Of a stretch of 24,185 bases of DNA, positions 15,201-23,775 are shown piece after piece (positions within the stretch are counted from its first letter, which is position 1; each line of letters opens with the position of its first letter). The position numbers were made by a program, and so were the translations under genes. Location: contig WELB01000147.1 in NCBI GenBank assembly GCA_009602725.1, forward strand, positions 276,118 through 300,302, read 5' to 3'. This DNA is from Spirogloea muscicola. Lineage: Eukaryota > Streptophyta > Zygnematophyceae > Spirogloeales > Spirogloeaceae. Below the pieces are notes generated by a model, which searched no databases, was not told where the DNA came from, and saw nothing but the letters and a program-made list of their open reading frames with translations.

Positions 15201-18200
15201 TGCAAGCCAGAATGTAATTCTCTATTGAGCTAAAAATTGTCCTTGTCCAAGTACGTGCAGCTCAAGGACAAGTTCAAGGTGGACAAATTACGCTCACCTT
15301 GACTGCTGCAATGATGTCCTTGTCCGCCTCTTTGACATACCGGCCAGCAAAGTCGCTGACCTTGGCTGTGAATGCACCAGTTCCATCAACAGGGTTTGGC
15401 AACTCCTCGCCCTTCAATCCAAAACATCTGATGTCACCATGGTCTCAAGGGAACCTTGTCTGTGATTATATTGCACGACTAAATGAGCAGGGTATCAAGG
15501 TGAAGGAGCACGCAAAGCTGTCCTAATTTGAGGTGCTCTCTAAGCAAGATCAGATCGAAAGGGAGCCAAAGACTACCTTCACTATGATATTGTGTGCAAT
15601 GCAAACCCGGTAGTCATCCTCCCCAAATGCAGGAGCACAGTGCACAACTCCTGTGCCACTGTCATCAGTTACGTAATCATCTGCCACGACTTTGAACGCC
15701 ACTGCAGAGAGCTCTTCGAAGTATGGAAAAAGGGGCTTGTATCTGCACAAAAAAGACCTATCCACGTCAGAGACAGCTCTCCTGCACACCTGCCTCAGCA
15801 TTCCTCACGGTTTGTTCCAGTACTCAGAGGGTGTCTCGAGAAATGAATACTTACTTCATTCCCACCAGATCAGACCCCATAACAGTGGTGAGCAGCTCAT
15901 ATGTGTACGCGTCCACTGCCGGTTGTTGAGGCATGGCGCTGTCGCTCTTCTTGCCCTCCTTCTTGCTTGGCCCCTTCTTTGCATCCTTTCCTTCTGCAAC
16001 TACTCCATTAGCTGTCTGATGTGCTGCATCAGGCTTGGCTGCTTCGGTCTTAGCTCTCCTTTTTGCAGGGAGCTGCGATGCTCTTGATTCTGCTACTATT
16101 AACACCTCCCCACTTTCTCTAGTCTTGACCTGCACGTATGATTCATGAGCAGACTTAAAACCAGAACACGTCTGCTACTTGCAGATATGACCACCATCAC
16201 ATGTCCAAGGCAGGAATTGCATGATTGAAGGGCTTGCAAAGGTGTGGCAAGAAGGCGTGTAAGAGTCAGGCTGCACACTGCTGATTATATGATGAGGTAT
16301 CTACTCTGTTGATAAGACATTACTTCTCGCAGGGATGGTAACAGATTCTTGTGCAGGTGGCAATCTGCAGAGTGACAGAGAGCAAACCTTGACATATTTG
16401 AGCCTTGCATTGACGCAGAGAGCCAGGTTGCTGGGCAATGTCCAGGGGGTTGTAGTCCAAGCCACGAGAGAGGCGTCGTCTGCATCGTCCAGCAGCTTGA
16501 AGCTCACCATCACTGCTGGGTCTGAAACATCCTGACGTTTCAGACCCAGTGGATAACGGCAATTTTAGCTTGCAGCACAACTGACGCTGCAGACCCATTG
16601 GATACTGATTAATTAGCTTGCAGCACATTTGGTGGCACTTGCCCTTCATAATGAGCTGCTCGGGCATCTTCAAATGTCGTCACTATGTAGTAATGCATGA
16701 CTTGCAGGCAAGAACCCCCCAACAACTCTCAGGCCCGACAAGTCACTTGAGGTCTCTGTCTTGCGTCTCTGCTGTGTCGGATTTCAGAGTATTTAAAAGT
16801 CAGGCCCATAGCATCAGATAATACCTTGTAGTTCAAGCCAGCCTCGAAGTTGGAAAGCGGAGTGTTGCAGCCAGTGCTGTATGGCATGACCTGAAAGTGC
16901 CACGGGCTTCTCAGGAGACACACACGGTTGTGATTTGATGTATGCAGCTGCTAGGACGGTACATGCAGCTGCTCAGCAGAGCTAAACAGAATTGCAAACA
17001 TCAATGATGTATGTCAACACTGTCTACGCATTGCCATGTGTCACTGGGTCACAGGTCAGCGCCGCAACTTGGGCTCGTGCAAGGGACTGACCTTGAAGCC
17101 GCGATAGACCAGCCCCTTCTGGTGGAGCTGGTTGAAGACCCACCAGACTGTCTCCATGAACTCGGGGTCCATGGTCTTGTAGTCATTCTGGAAGTCAATC
17201 CACCGCCCACACCGGGTGATGATCTTCTCCCACTCTTTGGAGTACCGCATCACAATACTCCTGCATTCTTCGTTGTATGCTTCAATCCCCATCTCCAGCA
17301 CCTGCATCGCGCATAGAGAATGGTGAGCACTTAGCAGCCTCTTGTCTTGACCTGCAACTCTTCGCCAGGGTGGTCAAGGCAGGCAGCACTCTGAATGGCA
17401 TGGATGAGCGAGCTCTAGCAGCTACAACACTTGTCAGTACATCCTGACCTGATCTTTCGTCTTGATGTTGAGCTTCTGATCGATCTCGTACTCCACGGGA
17501 AGGCCATGGCAGTCCCAACCGAAGCGGCGCGTCACGTGGTGCCCAGTGGCGGTCTGCACCAGCAGCAGCACACTTGCGTCAGCAACATTGAGGCGAGCGA
17601 GGAGTGCGTCCACAGAGTGGAGTTGAGGGGTCAGCTCAGCCCTCTTGTAGGTGCAAGGCCGTCTTGAGAGCCATCAGTGGCTGAGACCAGTGTGGCAGGC
17701 CAGCTCTACTCTTTGCTTCGCTGTGCTTTGAGCACAGTGAGCTGTGTTCACTGAGCTACTGTAAGTGCCATCCCGAAACAGGCTGCCCAGGGACTGGCAG
17801 TGCCTTTTGAAGAGGTGTGGAACAAGGAAGAGAGCGGAGAGGTTGCGCCTCCTCAAAAGCGCCTGACCAGAACTGGTGCTTTTGGGGTCAAGGTTTAGGG
17901 TTCTGGCGGCGTGTGCCGCACCTTGTAGCGAGTCACGATGTCCTTGATGGTGCCCGCGAGGATGTGGCCATAGTGCGGCAGCCCTGCCCACGCCCGGCAC
18001 GGCGTCACGCAGCGTTTTGCAGTTCAACCAGCGGTTGAGGAGCAGCAGGCCGAAGCGGAGGACGGGTGGCACGGCAGCGGCGCAAGCCCGCCGAGTCGCG
18101 GCGATGCCCAGGCGAGCGGAAGGAGAGAGGAGGCCTCACCGGTGGCGAAGGGGGGCCCGTCGTAGAAGACGTACTCGGGGCGGCCGGCGGAGCGGCGGAG

Positions 18201-18296
18201 CTGCGTGCGGAAGGCGTCGAGGGCGTCCCAGAGGCCGAGCACGCGCAGCTCGGCGTCGGGGAAGCTGTACAGGCGCCCCTCCGCCACCTCCTGCAT
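9230..18296 (-). CDS. IARS1: Isoleucyl-tRNA synthetase, cytosolic (eukaryotic) type, 30 exons
   Basis: Class I synthetase charging tRNA-Ile. Exons (minus): 18296-18140, 17983-17922, 17553-17449, 17301-17092, 16890-16825, 16531-16388, 16129-15855, 15742-15577, 15411-15298, 15096-14999, 14807-14729, 14560-14402, 14203-14114, 13993-13860, 13617-13458, 13318-13235, 13012-12800, 12578-12453, 12214-12079, 11917-11809, 11703-11640, 11388-11300, 11170-11029, 10849-10786, 10651-10584, 10430-10311, 10176-10111, 9874-9763, 9567-9476, 9358-9230. All phases fit: 3633 nt, 1210 residues plus TAG (human ~1260, yeast ~1070). HYGH (56-59) is the HIGH motif and KMSKR is at 653-657. The CP1 editing domain shows [11 protein letters not shown] (~225-235) and [17 protein letters not shown] ~50-residue Lys/Ala-rich insert (269-318) interrupts CP1. 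[16 protein letters not shown] and WFESGSMPY are typical of the eukaryotic type. No targeting peptide precedes Met18296. The last three exons are less conserved. Intron 22 is GC-AG; introns 8 and 19 use GAAG and CAAG acceptors. Confidence 0.97.
11171..11299 (-). other. GC-AG intron in IleRS (intron 22)
   Basis: Exon 22 ends GACTTCAG and the intron begins GCAAGC; it ends ACACAG. The join gives [17 protein letters not shown], the order conserved in eukaryotic IleRS. AG|GCAAG is the usual strong context of GC donors. Confidence 0.85.
16516..16549. repeat. 13-bp perfect inverted repeat around a splice acceptor
   Basis: CTGGGTCTGAAAC (16516-16528) and GTTTCAGACCCAG (16537-16549) are exact reverse complements around an 8-base loop. 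The IleRS exon 6 acceptor (AG at 16533-16532, exon from 16531) falls in the loop. In pre-mRNA the site could sit at the tip of a hairpin. Confidence 0.9.
16532..16629. repeat. 49-bp tandem duplication in IleRS intron 5
   Basis: 16532-16580 and 16581-16629 are diverged copies sharing CTGACG, CAGACCCA-TGGATA and TTAGCTTGCAGCACA. On the minus strand each copy ends in CGTCAG, so the acceptor of intron 5 is duplicated 49 nt upstream. Using the upstream copy would shift the frame. Confidence 0.8.
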
Positions 18297-18475
18297 CGCG
18301 CGCCGACGCCGGCGCCGCCGGCTGCGGCGGCGGCGGCGGCGGCGGCGATCTAGCTAGCCCAGCAGACACTAACGACTTTCTGTTACTGTCTCGCTGTGAC
18401 TGTTAGTGTGGTCAGGAGCAGTACAGGGCGCCGGTTGTCGCCGCGGTTAGCTCTAACTGACTCGACGCCGTGGCC
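18297..18475. promoter_or_regulatory. Divergent promoter region between IleRS and the lumenal-protein gene
   Basis: Only 179 bp separate the two start codons, which face away from each other, so both 5' UTRs and core promoters must fit here unless one transcript starts inside the other gene. I see no convincing TATA box. The part next to IleRS is very GC-rich and holds a CGG repeat; the middle (~18349-18420) is more mixed. Confidence 0.6.
18325..18347. repeat. (CGG)7 trinucleotide repeat
   Basis: Seven uninterrupted CGG units plus CG, in the presumed IleRS 5' leader 29-51 bp upstream of its ATG. On the IleRS sense strand it reads CCG. Confidence 0.9.
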
Positions 18476-20094
18476 ATGCGCNTGAGCGCTCTCGGGCCCC
18501 GGCCGGCGCCGCCGCCCTGCAGCCTGCGGCTCTGCAGGTCCGAGCCGAGCTGCTCCGCCACAGCCGCCGCGCCCGCCGCGCCTCTGTCTGGACGAGCCGC
18601 CTGGCCCGGGCGCGACCGCCGCCCGATCAGCCAGTGTGCCTGCTGCGGCCGTGCTTCCAGGCCGTAAGCTGCCACCCCCGCATGCTCGCTGTGCCGCAGG
18701 GCATGCGCTGACAGCCCCGAGGAACTCAGTCCGGCCCTGCACCGGCGGGCCGCTCTGTGCTCGACCGTCGTCGGCCTGGCGTCCGCCGCGCTGGCCGGCT
18801 CGGCCCCAGGTACGACGCGTCTCCGGCTGGCCCACGTGTCCCTCTGCTTGCCCACAGTTGCCGCCGGCTTGCCTCGAGCAACCTGTGCGGACTCCGCCGC
18901 CACACTGAGACGACTGACACGGCACGGCTCGCCACTTTTGGCAACGCTGCTGCCGCCGCTCAGCACAGCAGGCCGCGGAGCCCGTGGACATCTGCCTGTG
19001 ACCGCCGTCTCTTGATGCACTGGGCGGCTCTGTGGCCTGCACCGACGCTTACGCAGTCCTTGGCGGCGCCGCAGCTGAGGCAGGCATTCTGTCGGGCTCC
19101 CCTGGCCTCGAGTACTTCGATCCTCCCGGTCCTCCCTCTGGCTTTCTGAAGGTGCCTGTTGACGTGGACAAGATTCAAGGTCAGTGCTGGCTTTCATTTC
19201 TTTCTTGTGGCTGTGATGTCCTCTGCACGTGTTGGACTCTCAGAGGAATGACTACTGCCTTTTGTCTCTCCTCCGACTCCTGTTAAGTAGCCTCCTAGTT
19301 GCAGGTTGCTTTGCCTTCTCTGAGAGGCTCCTTGAGAAACTGCCTTTGAAGCCGCCAATCTCTCCTCGTCAGCTGCCCGGCTGGGTATCCTGCATCAGCA
19401 TCAGTCCAACCTGCTTCAGCTTTTGCCTGCACGATGGCACCTTGTTTGCTGAGGGGTCTGACCCTTGTACTCTATGACACGTTGGGTCGGGTATGTTTCC
19501 AGCCCGACTCTCAGTGAAGGAGTGTGACGTTATCCTCCTTCCTGCACTTGCCGTGCCACTGCAGCTACACAGAAGAAGAAGTACCAAGACTTCGATGAAA
19601 ACTTCAAGAAGTCGCCACTCCTTCAAGGTCTTCTTCAGAAGAGCAAGGAAAATGCGGCCAAGTGAGCTGCACAACACAACGTCATGGCCTCTCAAGTTCC
19701 TGGCTGCTGCTTGTGGTCGACTGATGATACACCTTGTCCTGTTGAAGTGGCTGGCTGTCAGAGCATTGGTGATGTTCTCATTGTTCTGCTGACGGGAAGG
19801 AGCTGGTCTTGTTGCGCAAATGACATTCTTAATAGAGGTCGCCACAGCATGTCTTTCTTGCAAATGGCCCCTGGTGGTAGCGTCCCTGAATTGGTGTGAG
19901 CAAGACGCCGGTTGACTGGCATTCTTCCTTGCTCGTTGTGCCATGGCAGGAATAAGCAGATCATCGAGGACAAGTACTGTGAGCGGGGTGCGGAATGGGG
20001 CGTGGGGGATTGCAGCCTCAACGGCTTACCAGCGGAGGCCAAGGAGGCCTTCCGTGCCCGATTGGCGCAGAGTAAGGCGTCCACGTCACAGTAA
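18476..20094 (+). CDS. Putative thylakoid-lumen protein with twin-arginine signal, 5 exons
   Basis: I do not recognise the family with confidence. Exons: 18476-18663, 18730-18809, 19057-19179, 19565-19661, 19950-20094; phases fit, 633 nt, 210 residues plus TAA. Residues 1-63 are rich in Ala, Arg, Pro and Ser with almost no acidic residues, like a chloroplast transit peptide. Residues 66-89 read LHRRAALCSTVVGLASAALA and then GSAP: an RR pair, a hydrophobic core and a small-residue cleavage site, as in Tat-type lumenal signals. The mature part (~120 residues) has GLEYFDPPGPPSGFLKVP, a charged region (KKKYQDFDENFKK) and a C-terminal KYCERGAEWGVGDC with Cys173 and Cys184. Targeting is inferred from these parts. 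Codon 3 contains an N (18482). Exons 3-5 are the best supported. Confidence 0.72.
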
Positions 20095-20101
20095 TTTTGT
20101 C

Positions 20102-20106
20102 TGTAA
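20102..20106 (+). terminator. Candidate TGTAA motif after the lumenal-protein gene
   Basis: TGTAA lies only 7 nt past the TAA stop, in the chlorophyte polyadenylation motif. It would give a very short 3' UTR, so a later unrecognised signal is equally possible. Confidence 0.25.
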
Positions 20107-21050
20107 GCTATTTGGCAATATCGGAGGAATGAGAGAGGGGCCACCCAGGGGTGGATGGAGAAGGGTCGGCCGGACACTGTCATGGAGGCTGGCTGTTGTG
20201 AGCAGCTGGGGGTGTTGTTTGTCAAGGACTCGGCTGATTCTGATTGGCTGGCAAGTTCACAACCTATCTGTGCTTGGGATCAGGGGGGAGGTTTAATAAT
20301 CTAAGCAATGAAGAAGCAGCAGCATTCTTGATTGAAGATAAGACAATGAGAACAGCTCTTTCAAAGTAAGGCGATGCTGTGAGTGGCCAGCCCAGAAGGA
20401 ATGGACAAGGTCTGAAGGAGCTGGAAGACATAGTGGAGACGTATGCGTCTGGCAGCCTCGCTCTAGTGTTCCTTGGCTTTTGTAGCGCACTAGCGGGCAG
20501 GCCACGCATGGCTGCTTCTGCTTTCTTTAGTAATGACTCTTAATCCCGGCTTCTTTCTCTTTCCGGCTGCAAGCTGACCTGACTCGTGGGCTGTAGACTA
20601 GGGGGTCAGTGAGCACCCAAAGAAGCAAACAGGTTCCAGAACATGGCGACGGCTGTGAGAAAGTGAGGTCTTCGTTCTGACTGGCTGGTGAGTAGGGACT
20701 ACTGAAGTTAAGTGAATGACCATCCTTCGTGATACTTGCTTGGCTGTGAGAGGCGACCCCGACGGCGCTGGACCTGCGGATAGCTGCCCAGTGGTCACCG
20801 GGACTGCCCGTGGGCAATTTCTTTCCTCGGCGCGCCCATCCAGCCCATGCTCGGGCGAGCCCGGAGCCCCGCGGCTGATATTAAAAGAGCGGCTGTGAAA
20901 GCCAGCCAGATGCATACAGGTGTTCATGAGGGAGCCACAGGCTAGGCAGCCAGGGCGCTCTTAGAAACCCCGTGTCAGCAGTAGGAAGTCAGATGAGCTG
21001 AGGGGAGGAAGAGCAACCCCGCTGCGCAAGCCAGAGGCTGCTGCAAGAGG
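20107..21050. other. Intergenic DNA with one repeat signature
   Basis: No gene is visible. 20386-20410 reads GCCAGCCCAGAAGGAATGGA and then CAAGG, a diverged copy of the dispersed-repeat core. The remainder is mixed sequence without recognisable protein, and the short frames on both strands look like noise. Confidence 0.5.
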
Positions 21051-21163
21051 AAGAAGTGGCTCTCCCAATGGGGGCAAGGGCTGTGAGAAGCCAGCCCGTA
21101 AAGTATTGACAAGGTTCGAAGGGGCCAAATTACGAGCTAAGCAGCGACTTTGGGGCCTGAAGA
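21051..21163 (+). repeat. Dispersed repeat copy
   Basis: Closely matches 23168-23280: AAGAAGTGGCTCTCCCAATG, GGGGCAAGGGCTGTGAGAAG, CCAGCCCG, ACGAGCTAAGCAGCGACT and GGGGCCTGAAGA are shared in order. It abuts the 261-bp direct repeat that starts at 21164. Confidence 0.85.
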
Positions 21164-21424
21164 AGAAGTGCGCGCCCATAGAGAAGAGGGGCTGGCAAAG
21201 CCAGCCCAAAAAAGAATGGACAATGTCCAAAGCCAAAGAAAGAGGAGCCGGAAAAAGGACTACACTGCAAAACACTGCAGAACACATAAACGATGCAGAG
21301 GGAAGCTCAGTACCCACGAGTGAGCAACATCAGGTCTGAGTAGCTCGCTGCAGGGAAAGAGGCACTCCGCCGAGACCCAGAGGCGGCGGCCATAGCACGG
21401 CCTGCTCGCGTGTGGACGGCGTGG
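21164..21424 (+). repeat. 261-bp direct repeat, copy 1
   Basis: Aligns without net indels to 22474-22734, 1310 bp away, with about ten substitutions. It holds the hairpin GGGCTGGCAAAGCCAGCCC at 21189-21207. On the minus strand the distal part encodes the shared end HAVHTRAGRAMAAASG...SDLMLLTRGY with TGA at 21309-21307, so the block looks like the 3' end of a minus-strand retroelement. Confidence 0.92.
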
Positions 21425-22533
21425 ACAAGGGAGCGTTGAAGCGATGCGGCCAGCCGCATGCGGAAGACTTGGGCGAGCGAACCGGCGGCGTTGAAGCCGG
21501 GCATCGCCCCTGGCAGACCCGGCCGCCGTCAATGGCCTGGCGGGCAAGCCGCTGAATGAGATCCAGCCAGCGGCTGCCGAAAGCCCCGTGTACATCCATC
21601 GCCAGGGCCGCGAATTCATCCCCCACCGGGTGATCAGCATATTTTCGCTCCTTGCCCCGGGCCGCCTGGCCGACCGCGTGCCCTGCAAACGACGCTTATC
21701 TGGTGGGATTGGCGGAGTCGGTGCAGTCAGTTGTCACCACATCATCAGTGATGATGCGGGGACCGCCGCCGGGCCGGATGGCGACCAGGTCGGCGCGTCG
21801 CGTATGGGGCTGGCCGTCCGCGCCCAGCTGGATGGGCATGATGGAGGAGTTCTCCACCGCGACCTTGAAGCCAGCCTCCGAAAACACCCCCTGCATACCA
21901 TCGCGCAGGAGGTCGTGGGAAGCGGTCCGCTCGCCCCAGTGTGCGCAACGGAGCATGTGGGCGGACAGCTGCGCAGGATCAACGTGACGGGCACCGCACT
22001 CGCATTGAGTGACGCCCACGAGGCAGGGAGGGAGGAGGCCCAAGAGCCGGTGGACCGCCGTCCAGAAGACCTCGTCGGGCATAGTGAGCGCCGCGTGGAG
22101 TGGGAGCGCTGATAGCCACGCCGCCGCCCCAGGGGAGGAGGCTGAGAGCAGCCGGGCGCGCCCTCGAAGGTCAGTCGGAGGGAGAAGCTCCACCACCTGG
22201 TCGGAGGCCGCTTTTTCAACCAAGCGCCGAGAAGCGTGCCTGGGCACGCTGGTCTGGGGTGTGGGCGAGGTGGATGAAAGGAACGGCCTGTTCCGACATG
22301 TGGGGGTGGACCGCCAGGAGCCCGCCGCGGGCAGAGCGGAGGGCAACCTGAAAAGGAAGCTGACCGATCTCCACCTCAGCTGCCGCCCGCTCCAGGGCGC
22401 GCCGGCCTTGCACGAGGAACCTCTGGCACATTGGGGCTGCCACCTGAGCCCAGCTACCCATGTAGGCCAGATCAGAAGTGCGCGCCCATAGAGAAGAGGG
22501 GCTGGCAAAGCCAGCCCAAAAAAGAATGGACAA
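21307..22533 (-). pseudogene. Non-LTR retrotransposon fragment: zinc knuckle plus restriction-like endonuclease
   Basis: Minus-strand remnant of the C-terminal part of a retroelement polyprotein. From 22533 one frame reads YMGSWAQVAAPMCQRFLVQ, like the region after a reverse-transcriptase domain, to ~22216. A frameshift leads to the 22240-21330 frame. There, CECGARHVDPAQLSAHMLRC fits a C-x-C...H...C knuckle (~22004-21945), then RTASHDLL, then RRAD followed by 14 residues and an Asp (DDVVTTD), then KERKYADH. That order (CCHC, R..H, PD-x12-14-D, KxxKY) is the RLE signature of R2/NeSL-like and Dualen-type elements. A TAA interrupts the frame just after TTDCTDSANPTR. No reverse-transcriptase catalytic motif lies in this piece. 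It is decayed and 5'-truncated. The RLE assignment rests on motif spacing. Confidence 0.7.
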
Positions 22534-22734
22534 TGTCCAAAGCCAAAGAAAGAGGAGCCGGAGAAAGGACTACACTACAAAACACTGCAGAACACAGAAT
22601 CGATGCAAAGGAAAGCTCAGTACCCACGAGTGAGCAACATCAGGTCTGAGTAGCTCGCTGCAGGGAAAGAGGCACTCCGCCGTGACCCAGAGGCGGCGGC
22701 CATAGCACGGCCTGCTCGCGTGTGGACGGCGTGG
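22474..22734 (+). repeat. 261-bp direct repeat, copy 2
   Basis: Second copy of 21164-21424, about 96% identical by eye, with the same hairpin at 22499-22517. It sits beyond the 5' end of the RLE pseudogene, so the pseudogene is bracketed by direct repeats. On the minus strand it again encodes the HAVHTRAGRAM...LLTRGY end. Confidence 0.92.
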
Positions 22735-23090
22735 GCCGCCTCGCAGGCGCGGGCAACTGAGCTTGAGCTGCATCTCAAGCCGCCACGGCTGGTCGGCAGG
22801 GCTAGCCTGCAGCAGCGCAGCTGGTGTGGTGAGGAACGCGGGGTTCTGCACGAGGGTGGCCGCGGACGCCAGGATGCCGGAGTCAAAGGCCGCATACGCT
22901 GCCTTCACCCCCGACGAGGGGGGGATGGTGCGGGCCAGATGCGGAATGGTGCTGGCCAAAGCCCCGTGTACATCCATCGCCAGTGCCGCGAATTCATTTC
23001 CAACCGGGTGATCAGCATATTTTCGCTCCTTGCCCCGGGCCGCTTGGCCGACCGCGTGCCCTGCAAACGACGCCGATCTGGTGGGATCGT
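22735..23090 (-). pseudogene. Second retroelement 3' fragment
   Basis: 22958-23090 matches 21580-21712 and on the minus strand encodes the same RLE C-terminal piece (ASFAGHAVGQAARGKERKYA, then FAALAMDVHGA). It lacks the TAA seen in the other copy. 22735-22957 has no match in the corresponding part of copy 1 (21425-21579); on the minus strand it is open (AAYAAFDSGILASAATLVQN). The fragment ends abruptly at ~23090, where coding switches to the plus strand. Confidence 0.65.
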
Positions 23091-23127
23091 CGGCTTTAAG
23101 GTCGCGGTGGAGAACTCATCCATCATG
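23091..23127 (+). pseudogene. Left half of a split RLE fragment, plus strand
   Basis: Encodes GFKVAVENSSIM, identical in protein to the minus-strand pseudogene just before its GADGQPHTRRAD segment. It is cut off after the ATG at 23125-23127 by repeat DNA, and its continuation resumes at 23631. Confidence 0.8.
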
Positions 23128-23630
23128 AAGAAAGGGCTCGCCCATTGAGGATGGGGGCTGGAAAGAGAAGAAGTGGCTCTCCCAATGGGGGCAAGGGCTG
23201 TGAGAAGCCAGCCCGAAAAGAATTTACAAGGTTTGAAATGGCCAAACTACGAGCTAAGCAGCGACTGCGGGGCCTGAAGAGGCTATGGCAGAACGGGAGA
23301 GGATGGACCACTCAGTAGTTACGAGTGAGGAGTCTCACATCCGACAGACTAGCTGCCGGAAACCTATCCCCCTGACGAAAGCCGGAGGCCGCAGCGAGAG
23401 CACAGCCAGCACGCAGATGCAAGGCGTGGGCCATGGACCGCTGGAGGGAGACGGAAAAAGCCAGCCCAAAAAAGAATGAACAAAGGACGAGAAGGGGCCA
23501 GGGGAAGTACGAAGAACAACAAGCACAAAAAAGAAACGAAACAGCTACGAAGCACTCAGTAACCCCTGCTAAGCAGCCTCAGGTCAGAGAGACTGGGTTC
23601 CTGGAAGCGGGTCCCCTGGCCAGAGCCATA
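23128..23630 (+). mobile_element. ~500-bp dispersed-repeat unit inserted in RLE coding sequence
   Basis: Separates ...SSIM (ending 23127) from MPILLGADGQ (from 23631), which are contiguous in the related copy at 21307-22533, so this block is an insertion. Its left part (GCCCATTGAGGATGGGGGCT) matches 8584; 23168-23280 matches 21051-21163; 23173-23455 matches 5348-5690; the right part, to CAGCCTCAGGTCAGAGAG, matches 8600-8742. ATG occurs at both edges, but I see no longer target duplication. No protein is encoded. It is probably a non-autonomous element, and may be a composite of two units. Confidence 0.7.
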
Positions 23631-23765
23631 ATGCCCATCCTGCTGGGCGCGGACGGCCAGCCCCATACGCGACGCGCCGACCTGGTCGCCATCCCGCCCG
23701 GCGGCGGTCCCCGCATCATCGCTGATGATTTGGTGACAACTGACTGCACCGACTCCGCCAATCCA
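23631..23765 (+). pseudogene. Right half of the split RLE fragment
   Basis: Reads PILLGADGQPHTRRADLVAI, then PPGGGPRIIADDLVTTDCTD. The RAD-x14-D spacing of the endonuclease core is intact. Nucleotide identity to the reverse complement of the 21307-22533 copy is high. The match ends at SANP near 23765. Confidence 0.8.
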
Positions 23766-23775
23766 ATTGGGAGAG

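Noticed and set aside
18412-19197. Long minus-strand frame (261 codons) opposite the lumenal-protein gene
   Set aside because: It is antisense to supported exons, lies in GC-rich DNA where stops are rare, crosses the N at 18482, and shows no recognisable domain.
21110-21125. GGTTCGAAGG, resembling a tRNA B box, hinting at a tRNA-derived SINE
   Set aside because: Other copies read AATTCGAAGG and GGTTTGAAAT, no matching A box is visible at the right distance, and one short match is weak evidence.
21945-22004. RLE module as a bacterial restriction system
   Set aside because: The knuckle and motif spacing follow R2-type retroelement endonucleases, and the fragments are repeated and decayed in an intron-rich eukaryotic genome.
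21164-22734. Direct repeats bracketing the RLE pseudogene, read as LTRs
   Set aside because: The blocks encode the shared C-terminus and 3' tail of the element, have no TG...CA ends, and the enclosed domain is of non-LTR type.
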